Source: Eopsaltria australis
Lineage: Eukaryota; Chordata; Aves; Passeriformes; Petroicidae
Length of the DNA: 64,000 nucleotides
Assembly: GCA_034509425.1 (NCBI GenBank)
Contig: JAVTVJ010000667.1
Location: 998,001 to 1,062,000 of the forward strand
Direction: 5' to 3'
Below are positions 44,636 to 57,559 of this stretch, piece by piece. A program made the translations under genes and the position numbers. Position 1 is the stretch's first letter. Each line of letters opens with the position of its first letter. A model generated the notes under the pieces. That model searched no databases and was not told the origin of the DNA. It worked only from the letters and a program-made list of their open reading frames with translations.

Positions 44636-47237
44636 ATTCCAATGACTCTTCAAGACAGGTATGTTACATCCTCATTCACCTGACGGGGAACAGAGGCAAG
44701 GCAGTAGAAGGTTTTGCTGGTGTGCAAATTCAGGAATTCAGGAAAGCATTCAGGAAATTCCCTCACAGTTCACCATTTTGCTTTTGCTGAGATTAAGCAA
44801 CAGTGTTGACTGTCTCTGCCACATCCCTCCTAGTCTGTGATTTTCAGCCCACAGGGCTCCAGATGCAGGTGGTTCAGAGCTGTTCTGTGGAATTTGGCAG
44901 CTCAGCTGCGTGGCAGAGAAAGACCAAAGTCTTCCACCATGGGGAGGAAGATAGTGAGGCACTCTGAACCACATTACTAGACACTCAAGGCTCCACCCAA
45001 GATTGTGCTACCAGAAACCAGCTTCAAAACTCTGCCACTCCAGGAACACCTTTCAAAAGACTTACCCTGTGGGTGTTGAATCCTCCTTTTGCACTGAGAT
45101 GAGTCCCCAGCATGTGGCCTCATCCCATGGTGTGCTTTTGGACTGGAAGAGAGAAGCAGTCTGGCTTTGGGCTGGGATGAACCCCTGTTTCCTGGCCCCT
45201 GCAGCCCTGCAAGGCTGCTCTGTGAGCCAGAGCTGTCATCTGCTTCGGTCGGAGGTATCTTCTTCCCCAGCAGGGAAGACACCTTTGAGGTCTCCAGGAA
45301 AGTTCTTCCACCAAAATAAAAACTGGGCATCAGCTTTGGGGAATCTTGACAAATCTTTGCTGACCTTTAGCCTTGTTTGACCTCAAAGAGTAGGAGTTAC
45401 CTGTCCTGGCTGAGACATCAGGGAGAGACATGCCCCAAGATGAGTCAGGGGAACACGGGGTGAGGCCAGATGCCTCCTGGAGGTGCTGAAGGCTGCACAG
45501 ATAGCTGAGGGCTTCATGCTAACATTCAGATGGATCCAAAAGTCCCAAAACCCAGGGATGACAGGCATGCCTCCCAGCTGAATGTTCTCGCTCCAATACC
45601 CATCCTGCCCTGCTGTGCATTTCCAAGCCATGGGCAAAATACTTCCTTGCCCCCTGGGAGATGAGCCTCTGTCCTGAAACAGGCTGGTTATTGTACCCAA
45701 GTTTTATGCTGGAGATTAATGACTCTGCTATCATTTGGGGTTTCCTTTGCCTTCCCTCTACCTGGTGTGGGAGGAAACACATTGACAGATGCCACAGGAA
45801 GCAGATCTTGCAGTCTGTGTGAGGACAGCAGCAACATCCAGAGAAGAGAGTATGGGCATGGACAGTTTGAAGTCACCTGGCAGATGGTGGGCATCTCACT
45901 TTGGGGAATTTCTCTTTGATTTGTTTTTAAACAATCTGTGGAGTTGTACCCAAGATTCATGGAGCCTTTTATGAAAGGAACTGAGACAAAAGGGAAACCA
46001 TTTTCAGATGATCATAGCACTACAAGGTCTCTGTGTCTATGGGAGGAACAGCTTTTCAGGCTGGGAATCTTCTGCAACAAAAAGACACCACAGGAAAGGT
46101 TATATATAGTACAGCCTGCAAAGTTACAAGGGGCAGAGTGTGATTGGGTAGAAAAGGACTCTTTATCATTTTCTCCACTGTGAGGATGAGGGCATCAAAA
46201 AAGCTATGAGGTGGCAGGATCAAAACAAGCCCAAGGAAATGATTCTGCACCCAAACAGGTCATTAGATTGGGCAGCTGTTTGGCACAGGATGTTGCAAAT
46301 GCTTAAAATTTATCTGCCTTCAAAAATAACTAAACAAATTAATGGGAGAAAAATTTACTGAAGGCTATTATGTACAAGGACACTTCTGACTCAGGGTGTC
46401 TGAGTCACAAAAAAAATGTTGGAGGTTAAGGAAATATTCTGGGGAAGTATCACTTGTCCTTACACCTTCCAAGAGTGGACTTGCATGAAGAGAAGTGATG
46501 GGTTGGGTGGGTCCTTGTGGGTTATTTCTAGATTCTGGAATAGAGAAGCACCCAGCACTGAAACTTGGTGTTGGCCATGACAAGTTTGCTATCTACCTGG
46601 GAGAATCTGCCCCAAGATCTCACTGCTGTGCTGTGCAAAGCATCTCCTGAAGGTTCAGGGGGGACAGGACACGTGGCCCCCAGCAGGTGGGGACAGAAGA
46701 TAGTGCATATCAGGACCTGTGCAAGCAGGCCCCTGGAGATAAGGTGGTGTCTGGGGAATCACTTAGTGCAGTGTCTTGATAGAGCAGCAGCTCCTGGCTC
46801 TGAAGGCAAGAAAGCAAGCCTGAAGGTCATGAGATAAAGTGGAGGCAGAGGGAAACCATGACCTGGCAGTGAGAATTTCCAAATTTCCTTTTTTGTTCCT
46901 GTGACATAGGAAAGCAAGATAAAAAGGGAAAATATTCAAAGCAATACATTCCCCAAGCAGGCACAGCTCATCCCAGCTGACCCAGAGCCAGGTGCAAGAT
47001 CAGGCTCTGAAAGCTTGGTCTTCATGGTCTTCATGGTCAAGATGCCCTGAGAGCTGTATGAGGAATGGACTGGCAGGAGTAGAATTCTCATCCCAACAGA
47101 TAGGAGCATTTTTCAACCTTCTGGGCTGTTCTTACAGCTGTGTCTAAAGAGGCAAGTTCACTGCTCCCAAAACAGCCCATGTCCTCAAGCCTTCCATTAC
47201 CCTTATATTACTATTTTCCATAGGATGGCTGTACACT

Positions 47238-47606
47238 TGTCGGTGGCGAGAGAAGCAAGATGTAGATCCAATGTGAATCATAAATCAAGTTCGTTTATTG
47301 TCCGACAGTGCACATACTTATACTACTTTACGTGCTCAAGATATTATTTACTTACAGAAGTTTCACCCGGGATCTTTCTCTAATCTAATTAAAACACCAA
47401 ACTGGTATCAGAAGGCAATAACATCAACAGTTTCTTCTGCCAAGTTAATCTCTAGACACCTGCAGCTTGTTTTCAGCTCTCATGTTTCCCTTTTCCACAG
47501 TTGTTTTGAGAATAACTTTGAGCAGAGGCCTAACTCTTGTCTATGGGGCCTGGATTGCTCACTTATACTTTATGTCTGTGCAGCCAGAGATGGCCATTTC
47601 CCAACA
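47238..47606 (-). mobile_element. solo LTR of a class II (ERVK/alpharetrovirus-like) endogenous retrovirus
   Basis: The 369-bp element runs on the minus strand from TGTTGGGAAATGG to CTCGCCACCGACA, with TG/CA termini. It is flanked by a perfect 6-bp duplication TACACT (47,232-47,237 and 47,607-47,612). AATAAA lies near its 3' end. Six-bp duplications are characteristic of this retrovirus group. No internal genes remain, so this is a recombined solo copy. Confidence 0.9.
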
Positions 47607-47774
47607 TACACTGTACCCTGTACACCAAGGGCTCTGCAAAGCATTGTCATCCCTCTCTCTGTGTGCAAAGGATCTCTGGTGCAGCTGGTGTCAGTGCTGA
47701 CAGAGAGCCTCAAAGTCTTGAGTCTCACTCGGCAGCCACCTCCAATGTCAATAAAATACGACTCAAATGGCCCC

Positions 47775-48146
47775 ATTGCCGAAGTGATGACCACGAAACA
47801 CAGGCAGGGATGGGATGCCATCCAGAGGGACCTGGACAAGCTCAAGGATTGGGCCCACGAGAATCTTATGCGGTTCAACAAGGCCATGTGCACCTGGGCT
47901 GGGGCAACCCCTGGTGTCAGCACAGGCTGGGCACAGACAGATGGAGCAGTCCTGCCCAGAAGGACTTGGGGGTGCTGTGGGTGAGAGGCTGGACAGGCCC
48001 CAGCCATGGCACTCACAGCCCAGAGAGCCAAACGTGTCCTGGGCTGCATCCAGAGCCCCGTGGGCAGCAGGGCAGGGAGGGGATTCTGCCCCTCTGCTCT
48101 GCTCTGGTGACACCCACCTGGAGCTCTGCATCCAGAGCTGGGGTCC
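47775..48146 (+). repeat. CR1 LINE, 5' portion of an interrupted copy
   Basis: The segment reads GGGATGCCATCCAGAGGGAC to CCAGAGCTGGGGTCC, sense CR1. It stops abruptly before unrelated sequence and an LTR; the 3' end resumes at about 48,755. Confidence 0.88.
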
Positions 48147-48171
48147 TTGGTATAAAAACAGCACAGATCTG

Positions 48172-48749
48172 TGTGCTGGGTTAGAATACAGTGGCTGGGG
48201 TAGAGTTAATTTTCTTCACCATTGTTTTCCTCACAGTTATGGGACTGTGTTTTGAGTTTGTGCTGAACACAGTGTTGATAATATAGACATGTTTTTGTTG
48301 TTGCTGAGCAGTAACAAAGGCCTTTTCTGCCTCTCACACTACCACACTGGCAAGGAGACTGGGGGTGCACAGGAGGCTGGGAGTAGACACAGCTGAGACA
48401 GGTGACCCCAACTGACCAAAGGGGTATTCCAGACCACATGAAATCATGCTCAGTAGATAAAGAAGGGGAAGAAGGAGGCAGGGAGACATTTGCAGTGATG
48501 GTATTTGTCTTCCCAAGTAACCATTATGTGTGATGGAACCTTGCTCTCCTGGAGATGGCTGAACACGGGAAGCAGTGGATTAATTCCTTGTTTTGCTTTG
48601 CTTGCATGCGTGGCTTTTGCTTTTCCTATTAAACTGTCTTTATCTCAAGCTACAAGTTTTCTCACTTTCACTGTTCTGATTCTCTGCCCAGTCCCACCAG
48701 AGAGAGTGGCTGCTGGGGCTTGGCTGCTGGCTGGGGTTAAACCACTGCA
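48172..48749 (+). mobile_element. ERVL-type solo LTR lying between two CR1 pieces
   Basis: The 578-bp element runs from TGTGCTGGG to GGGGTTAAACCACTGCA and contains CTATTAAACTGTCTTTATCT, matching the abundant avian ERVL LTR I know. Flanks ATCTG and GCCTG could be a 5-bp duplication decayed by two transitions. Start and end are approximate to a few bases. Confidence 0.8.
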
Positions 48750-48754
48750 GCCTG

Positions 48755-48925
48755 CCAGAGAGGTGGTGGATGCCCCATCCCTGGAAACACCAAGACCAGG
48801 TTGGACAAGGCTCTGAGCAACCTGCTCTAGTTGAAGATGTCCCTGCTCACTGCTGGGGGCTGGAACCAGATGGCCTTTGAAGGTCCCTCTCAACTCAAGC
48901 CATTCTGATTCCATGATTCAGTAAG
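48755..48925 (+). repeat. CR1 LINE 3' end, distal piece
   Basis: The segment reads GAGAGGTGGTGGATGCCCCA to GATTCCATGATTCAG. This is the CR1 3' terminus, same strand as the fragment before the LTR. About 300 bp of the CR1 is missing between the two pieces. Confidence 0.82.
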
Positions 48926-51900
48926 TGAGAAGCCCTTTGTTTTCTCCTGCTTTACCAAGGTTTTGGAAATACCTCCATGGATAAGAACAGCCAGGAGTTT
49001 CACGAGCTCCTATGTTCTGAGAGCCCCAGATAAAATATTACTCAAATGGCTTTTATTATTTATTAATCATCAGAATATGAGGAGTAACAGTGGGGCAATT
49101 TGATTGTGCTCTGTTATAAGAACTTTTGAGAGCTTTTGCAGGTTTTAGACAGCAAGTAGATGTGAAAAAAGCGTATATGTATTTCATCTATACGTGAAAA
49201 TCAGTATGTGGGTGACTGTAAACAAGGTTTATAAGGGCAGTAGAGTCAATGGGACAATATTTTCACGTGTATGAAAAAGGCCCACAGAAAAATTTCCTGT
49301 GGCACTGAAAACTGCTCTGAAAGAAGCAGCTTTGTACTGTTATAGGACAGGCTGGGCACACTGTTTGCAAACCCTCCCTTGTAATTTCTTTTGCTCATAA
49401 GCGTTCAGGTAAATGAAAATATGTCTCACTCTAGGGAAAAACTCTGCATTTCTGAAGCTGAGCACATGTTCTGATGCTTAGGGAAGGATCTGAGTGTGCT
49501 GGCAATGCTCATCAGTGCTGCACTTAAAGAAAAAAAAAAGAGATAAATATATTAAAAATGGATGCTGAGAGAAAAACACGCTTGAGGTGAAGAAAGGCTT
49601 TTATCTATGTTTTGTGGCTTTCTTGGAATGTTGGCTGCTTGTTTGCAGAGAGAAGAATTCGCTCCTTGGAAAGTCCTTACTGATTCCTCTGGTTCCCATT
49701 TTGCAGTCCCCGCTCTGGGCATTTTTCCTAAGGAGGGAGAGGTTTTCAGGCCCCCACCCCATCAGGGCTTTTCTGCTTTATCCCACTCTCATACTGAAGG
49801 GGCAGCATGGAGAAATAGCTAAAACTTGCCCTTTTTTGGTTCTTCTTGACCACTGGCAAGTATGTTCACGTTGGGGTTTTTTTTTAACTTCCCCAGAGCA
49901 AAAGCAAAGAAAGGGCTTTTGATGATCTTGGAGAAAAGGAGATGCAGACCCACAAGACCAGAGTACAGTCAGCTCACCCAGCTGCAGCTCACCTGCAGCA
50001 CCAGAGAATGTTTCAAAGACAAGAAGAAAAGCATATTCATTTAAAGCACTGTGCAAATGAGGGTCCAGATGCAAAGGCTTGGCTCTTAAACTCCCTTCTC
50101 CTACTCTTCTAGATCTTTGAACTGTCCACACATAGGACAAACAAACCCATTTGAGATTAAAACCACAGCTTATAGTTTGGGACAGCATCTGAGCCTTCTC
50201 CATCTTTAAAATGGGAATTCTGCATAATGGACTGGCCCTGATGTGTATCCAGACACAAACATGGCTGTTGGCTCTTTTTGCACCCTTCCTGCCCTTGAAT
50301 TGATAGCTGAAGAGGGGAACAACTCATCCTACAGGCCAGGCAGAAGATCTGAGATGTGCTAGATGGGACAAGGAAATGGGAAATGCCAAACCTACTGTGG
50401 ATGGAGGGCTTCAGGTTGGTGTGGCCAAAGGGTTTCCTGCAAGATGGAGAAGCATGAGGGTAATTAATGGAAATCTCACAGCAGGTAAACAAGTCTGGAG
50501 GAGATTTACCTGGCCCTGCAGGCAGCTGTAGATGGGGATTGAGATGTTGGCACAACAAAGCATTGAGGTACAGCACCTGCAGGGCACAGCCATGCTCTGC
50601 CCTGTCCATGTACCCCAAGGACCCTTTTGCAGGTCTGAGCCCTCCAGCCTCAGTCACAAAAACAAGGCAGGAATAAAACTGTGGCTGCCCCAAGGTCTGC
50701 AGTAGGGTGCTGATGGAAATGGGATAACCAACAAGGAGTGTTTGGAGGGGACAGGAGTGCAGAGCAGTTGGTAGAGGCAAGAGGAAGATGATCAAACCCC
50801 TGAAGAGTCCCTGCAGGCTCCCATCCCTCTCTTCTCCAAGAAGGTGTGTGAGCACTGCTCTCCAACACAGACAGTGCTGGAGGGTTTCAGGCTTGTGAGC
50901 TCAGTGGTTTTCTATTTGTTTTTTTAAGACCCCATAGAAGTTCTTTCCAAATTTTCACAGGACAGGAAGCCCCAGGGTGGAGATGACAGCACCTCTCAGC
51001 ACGCTCAGGCCAGGCAGGAAGGCTTCTTCAGACTTGTTCACCTGTCTGGGAAATTTGCATTAATTACCCTCCTGGTGATTCAGGCTCCTGCAGGAAAGTT
51101 CAGCCTCTTCCTTTCCACATATGAGTGCACTGAGCAGTTTTCAGAACCAGTGCAAGGGTGTTCCCCTGCCCAATTCTGCTTCACATCCACCACAGAGTGG
51201 TTTCCAGAGCTCACAGCCTACTGGTGCACACAGCAGACTGAGACATTGCATGTGCCACACATGCCCTACAAGCAGTTTTTCAGAGGAACATCTCTTTTTT
51301 TAGAAAGTTGGAGGTGGAAATGCTAAGGGAGGATCCCCTGCCCCTAATCCTCTCTGGACTTTTTCATCCAAGAGATTCTCTTTGCTATTCAGCCACTCAA
51401 GCCTGCTGCCCATGCCTTGGGCTTGGTGCTTATGCTGCAGTTTGGTTTTCGTCCTCTGAATCCGTTGTATTTACTGTGAGAAGGGTCATGAAAAGGCCAA
51501 ATTCAGCCTCAGCAAAGCAAGGTCCAATTCAACTCACTTGGCCCTCTCTGTTTCCTAAAGGCAAGTCTTCTTGTGGTCAAGGCCTGAGGCAGGACCTGAA
51601 CTGTGCATCTTCATCAACACCTTGCTGGCCCTGCATTTTAGAGGTACTGGCAGAAGGTGAGTGCATTGCTGCTGGAGCCCAGCCCATGGAGACCACCCAA
51701 GGTATGGCATTGAGGGAGAGCAGTGTAAGCTCAGCTGATAGCAGCTGGTATCATGCCACTCAGCACAGAACACGGTGTTGGTGTCCTCAAGCCAGGAATG
51801 ATGTGACCAGAGAGCTTCCTCCTCCCCCTCACTCACCTTCTGCAAAGTGCTGTCCCTCCTCACCATGGCTTCTGCAGAAATAGAAAGAGATGCCTGCTCT

Positions 51901-52339
51901 GAGGGTAAAAGCAGGGTCTGGCAGCTGCTCTGTGCGCTCCCACTCCTTCACTCCACTGCCAGTGCCTGCCTAACCGAGATGGCTCCTCCCCAGGAATGGG
52001 GATAGCTGTTAGTCCCTCATTGATGGTCACCCGCTCTTAAGGGGTGGACAGTCCCACAGAGCTGACCCTGTGGGTGAGGTGAAGGTGAAACACTGGGGAT
52101 GTTGGCTTAGGCTGATGTCCCTCCCAGAGCACATCTCATGCTGCTTTATCCCAGTGATGCTGGCACCCACGCCATCTCAGCCACACCAAAATGCTGGAGA
52201 CAGGGATGTCTTGTGCAGCAAGAAGAACCTAAAATTCCAGCTCCCAACACAGAAACTATGCCTGGGACTGAACAATATGGATATCCCAGTCACAGCCCCA
52301 TCAATAAAGAATTATGTTCCACAGATGGCTGCTTTGGAG

Positions 52340-52417
52340 GGGGGTAACAGTCACTTCAGGCTTCAATAGAATCCTGATGGGTCCTTTCCAACTCATCATT
52401 TTCTGTGATTCTGTGAG
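52340..52417 (+). repeat. CR1 LINE 3' end fragment
   Basis: The fragment reads GGGTCCTTTCCAACTCATCA and ends TTCTGTGATTCTGTGAG, the CR1 3' terminal repeat. It is less than 80 bp. Confidence 0.6.
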
Positions 52418-53214
52418 ATCACGAGTCTCTGAGGAGCACAGCACACACCACCACTCCTGTGGGCAGCTGGAGGACTATCCCTACAGCTCACAGCTTGAAA
52501 AGGCTCAGATATTCTGCACACTGAGCCCAGAATTGAAGGTGTAAGGTGACCTGAACAGCCAGGTACACAAACTCTTGGAAATTCAAACCACTGTCTGGCA
52601 GGCATAAGGTCACAGTCGTCACACTCCTCAGGCCCTGGAATCACAGCTGAAATAGCATTGTAATGCACTTATAATTTATTCATCAGCTGAATGGGAGCAG
52701 CAGGCATTGTGACGGCACTCTTTTATCAAGTGCTTGTGATGGACTTCATCCATTTTAAAAGAGCAAACTGGAGTCAAAAGGCAAACAAAAAAAAAAAGTA
52801 AAGCCAACTTTATTCAAATTAAAGCAAGCAGCAAAAAGGCCAAATCAAAATAGGGAAAAAGAAAAAGCTCCACTAAAGATCCGGTTTTCTCTTCATTTTT
52901 CTTCTGCTTTGCCCTGAATCTTCCAAACTTTGCATTACTCTGCTGGTGGCTACTTTGATGTAGGAGGCACTTGTTAACCCAGATGCTGCTAACTGATGCT
53001 CAAAAGCATCTTTTCATCCCTGTGATGAGTTCTGCCTGAGGATCAGTTTGCCCCATTTTTAGGTGAAAGAGAGTCAGAAGGAGAACTTCGGACAGACTTT
53101 TATTCTCAAAGATTGACAATTGCTTCCCTTGAGTACTCTGATGCTCTGCTCCCCAGACAGAGGAACCTATAAAGGTGCCAATGTGAAGGTGAGGACACTT
53201 GTACCACTAGTTCT

Positions 53215-53216
<2 letters not shown>

Positions 53217-53273
<57 letters not shown>
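53217..53273. repeat. poly-T run, 57 nt
   Basis: Uninterrupted T from 53,217 to 53,273. It could be the A-tail of a minus-strand retrocopy lying to its right, but the adjacent sequence is not recognised. Confidence 0.95.
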
Positions 53274-53277
<4 letters not shown>

Positions 53278-55587
53278 GAGACTCATCCAATGCAGTAATA
53301 GTGCATTGTTCACTTGGGCAGCAGACCAGATAATCACACTTTGATTTTCTTCACTAAATGCTCAGGGAGTTTTATGAGGAGATCTTTCTTAGGCATTTGT
53401 GTCAGGGCTGAGATCCACCATGACGGTGCTCGTCTGTCCTCTGGTGTGGGGCTGAGGTATCTAGTATAAATAAAAGAAGTAACCCCAGATTCCTCTGTTA
53501 CTGGTTCCTCCAGGGCAGCAAACCCAGCCTTGCCAATCCCAGGTGCTGTTTCCCCTCATCTCATGGGCAATGTGGGCTGCTGCTGTGGGAATGATGGGCT
53601 GCCAACACCTCTGTTGCCTCAGCTGGAGATTTGCACCCAGCCAGGGCAATGGCACTCCAGGAGGGAGACAGAGGAAATAATCCTGGCCCCTCTCTCTGTT
53701 TTCCATATCCTTACAGTGGTCTTGCCAAGAAAAAACAGGGTAAGATTTGAGCAGTGGGGAGACCTATCAACTCTCTAAGAGGAAGGGGAGCTGAGTCCAG
53801 AGCTGAGCCACATTGACCTAGGAGCATGTGAATTTCCACTTTGGGCAGTCTGAAGGACAGATACTAAAGAACTGGTTGGACAAATATATCTTAGGCTGTT
53901 TAGAGCCAGCTGTGGTGCAGGATGAGGTGGACCTCCAGGTGCCCTGCTCTGTTTCAGTACAGCCCAAGGAATAGCTGCTTGCTCTCTGAGCTACAAGGAG
54001 CTCCTGGTAGGGTAGCTGTAAGGTAAGCAGAACTCCTACCCCCTGCCTCATCTTCTTCATCACTTCACCATCTGACTTGCTGAAGGTAAGAAGGTTTTAA
54101 AGTCCAGCACAGAATCCACCCCAGCATCCCCTGTTGATGCTGTTGAGGTTTCACCAAAGCACAGGAGTAGGGAGGAAGCAGGAGGAGAGGAAATGGTGTC
54201 CATGGTGTTGATAGTGTTGATGGTATTGTTTTTTAACCCAGGTGAATCCAGTTGCCCTGGGAAAGAAGCAGGTATCTCATCCTTCGAGCTACTCAGGAAT
54301 GAAATTAGATAAAGCAGTGAAAAGTATCACGTGAGAGGATTCTGTCCTAGGAATTGAGTTAAACAGGCACTCCCACATCTTCCCACCTCTTGTCCTCTCC
54401 CTATGACAGCTCATGGAGCAGTAACCCTCTAATGTGACACCAAGACAGGTTTGCATTTTCAAAGCTTCTGCTGTTGCTAAGCAGAGGAGTTAACTCTCAG
54501 CTTCATGAACATGGCTCACAGGAAGAAAGAAAGAAATGAGGAAGAGAGATATTAAAAAGAACTGATAAGAACAAATCACAAAGGACTTAGAGAGAAGTTT
54601 TCAACTCAGATTTAACCTATTGCACTGGTGGCACCTTGAGGTCCAGTTCAGAGTGATAAGTTCTGCTGCTGGGGACTGGATTCATGGTAAATGTAGCCTC
54701 CTCCTCTCTCAGTGAGACTTCCCCTTCCTGGAGCCCCATGTTCCCACATCAGACTCTGTTTCTTGTTCTCTGAGCCCAAAGAACGAAATGATTCATACAG
54801 GTGAAAATAAAAGAAAATAGAAGAGAGAATAACACTGGTTTTGGCAGAGCAGGTGAGCAGTGGCCACCCATGGGAGAGCAGCTGAAGGAGGAGGAGGAGA
54901 AGGCTTCATCCTTTCATTATGATATATCAGAGGTGATTAGAGGGGAGAAATGCCATATGATAAATCAAAAAAGTTATGCTAGCCTCAGGGCAGCCTGGGC
55001 TCAGGGAAAGGGACACCAGGCAGAGCAGCTGAGTTTCCCTGAAAGCACAGGCAGAAATGCAGGAGCCTTGGAGGGGGCTGCCAGGCTGTGCAGGCTTCAA
55101 AATGCTCTATTGCTTCAACAGTTTCTGTTTTCTTTAAGTGCTGAATGTTTTTGCAGGAGAGGGAAAAAAATCAGAGGGAAAAAGACCAATATTCTTTCTA
55201 AAAGCAGACCTGATGGAAAATTTGCAATCTGCTCTCTTGAATACACCAGGGCTTGCTTTACTTTCTGCCTTGCATGATTACATCTTGCGTTAACATTCAA
55301 GACAGGCAGCAGGTGGAGATAAATCCTGAATAACTCCAAACTTTGCTTCTCTCATCTCTTCCAGCATTAGGCAGGTTCAGACAAAGCCTGTGCTGGAGGC
55401 TGAAGAAAAGATGTTTTGAGGGCAGTGCAGTACCAAAAGAACTCAGCTCCTGTACATTTTTCTCCAAGCATGAGCAAATCCACGTTTTACCAGCAAGCTG
55501 GGATGCCCTATTGACAGAGCAGGTCTTTGCTAGATGGCATCAGCACAGATGTCACAGCATGTGTTACGTCCATCAACGAAAGACAAT

Positions 55588-56078
55588 TTAAGAAGGATGT
55601 GAAGATCTGTGAATATGTCCTGAGGAGTGCAGCAAAGGTGGTGAAAAGGCTGGAAAAATGTCCTTTGAGGAGCAGCTGAGGACTTTGGGCTTACCTAGTT
55701 TGGAGAAAGGGGCTTCAAGGTAATGCTCTCTACCTGAGGAGATTCCTGGGGAGGGGACGTGGAGAGGGAAGTACTGAGCCCTTCCTGGTATCCAGTGATA
55801 GTACACATGGGAATGGTCCAAAGATGTGCCAGGAGTGGTTTAGACTTGGCATGAGGAAGCATTTCTTTGCAGAGTGGGTGGACAGACATTGGAACAGGCT
55901 TCCTAGTGAGGTGGCCAATGCCCCCAGCCTGTCAGTGTTTAAGGGGCATTTCAATAATGCCCTGAACAACATTCTTGAACTTTTGATCAGCCCTGAATTG
56001 GTCAGGCAGTTGAACTGGATGATTGCTGTAGTCCCTTCCAACAGAAATAGTCAATTCTTTTCTGTTCTATTCCACTGA
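55588..56078 (+). repeat. CR1 LINE, older subfamily, sense
   Basis: The copy contains TGGTTTAGACTTGGCATGAG, then TTGGAACAGGCTTCCTAGTG and ends CTTTTCTGTTCTATTCCA. It is a diverged CR1 3' half. Confidence 0.82.
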
Positions 56079-56294
56079 CATAAATAAAAAGAACATGGGA
56101 TCGAACTTCATTCAGAAAACACATGCAGCATGGTACTGCCCAGCCTCCAAGGAGTTTCCCTGACAAACAGAGTTTCACGATCCAGCCCTCCAGCCCCCTG
56201 CTGAGGAAGTGAGCGCTGAATTAAGCAGTTTGCAGTAACTCTGAGCTCACTCCAAGGTGGTAAAGAATGAACCACAGCTGCTGACCTGTGCCAG

Positions 56295-56360
56295 TGGCTG
56301 ACCTGTGGGGTGAAAATAAAAGAAAATAGAAGAAAGAATAATACTGGCTGACCTGTGGGG
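56295..56360 (+). repeat. 16-bp direct repeat flanking a 34-bp A-rich segment
   Basis: TGGCTGACCTGTGGGG occurs at 56,295-56,310 and 56,345-56,360. Between them is a 34-bp A-rich block that recurs at 54,802-54,835 with two mismatches. Confidence 0.9.
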
Positions 56361-56900
56361 GTACACACTCTTTATTTCAGCAATCAGGCAAGCTGTGGAT
56401 AAATGAGGAATGTTCCTCCATATTACCCGAGGCACTGAGCAAGAACTCATCACAGCCTCATGAAAAAACTGATGCCAGTTCCCACAGGGACATTGTCCAG
56501 GGTGAGATGGGATTTTGCAAGGGCTGGAGCATTTTATAGCCTGGAGACAATCACAAGCCCTGGACCAGGCACCACTGACAGGTAATGGGGGCGAGTCTGG
56601 AGAAAACTCAAGAGGCAGGAGAAGGGCAAGCAGAGCAGTCTCAGGGACAAGGGGGAGGGTGCCTTGCTTTTCACTGGGAAACAGCAAACTTGTCCTGGGA
56701 GCAGCTGGAGCTTGGGGAAAACCATCTGCTTCCACTCTCCTCCCTGGGCCAAGGTCTGGAGAAGGAGCCAGAGCCAAGGCTGCCAAAGGGTCAGGGAGAG
56801 ACTTCAAGGTCCCCCTGCAGTGCAGGCTGCATGATCTCCCACCAACACAGGGGGCCCTGGCTGTCAGTCCTGTGCCTTTGGGAAAGTCCATGGCTTTGGA
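56356..56900 (-). mobile_element. possible LTR, minus orientation (weak)
   Basis: On the minus strand GCTATAAAATGC (about 56,530-56,541) is followed about 160 bp later by AATAAAGAG (about 56,367-56,375), the U3-R order of an LTR. A 5-bp ACCTG pair (56,351 and 57,037) could be a target duplication but may be chance. A 214-codon open frame here shows no known family. Confidence 0.3.
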
Positions 56901-57559
56901 AAATGCAGGAGATTGATCCAGTGCTCACCCGTGTCTACAGGGTTATCATCGGGCTGGGAAAGCATGGGAGGTGATGGGAGCAAAGAAGAAGGTTAAAGCC
57001 ATGTAATGACATAGGGATGATGGGACACATCATCCAACCTGTTTGTCCAAGGAGCAGGTGCCTCTGTGAGGTGGCCTGAGCCCTGCCATGCGCAGAGGGA
57101 TGAAAGAAATGCCAAGCAGAAATGGGTCATCCTCCTCCTGGACAATTACTGTTATTTTTCTTTCTTTATTTTTTTAATGAATATTATTTATGTTACTTAT
57201 TAAATACTCACTGAGGAACAGGTGCTATCTTATGTTTACTGGTTGATATATCTCTACACTTCTGCAAGCATTTTTCACTGTTAGCCAAGCCAGGGAATGG
57301 GAGGAAGGCTGGAAATGGCATGTTCTGGTGTGACCACATCGCACATTTGTGGAGAATGTGAGAACAACATCTTGGGATGAGGGATGGCAGCTGCCTATTT
57401 GTGTCCTACTGCAGCTTGGGAGCTACTGCACGATTTTTATGGGGCCTTGAGTCATGCAAGTTCACTCCTCAAAAACCATGCTCTGTACAAAACCATCTCG
57501 TTTGGGACCAGGGGTGCCTGTCACTGGGCCAACCGTGCCCTGTTGTACCCACTCATGAC

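Noticed and set aside
47298..47984. 228-codon plus-strand open frame
   Set aside because: It runs from an antisense LTR through into a CR1 fragment; a chance frame in mobile DNA.
50157..50855. 232-codon minus-strand open frame
   Set aside because: The translation has no recognisable motif and irregular Cys/Ser/Pro-rich composition typical of non-coding DNA; no splice or promoter context.
56247..56891. 214-codon minus-strand open frame
   Set aside because: It lies in an LTR-like region with TATA and poly(A) signals inside it. Composition is low-complexity and no family is recognised.
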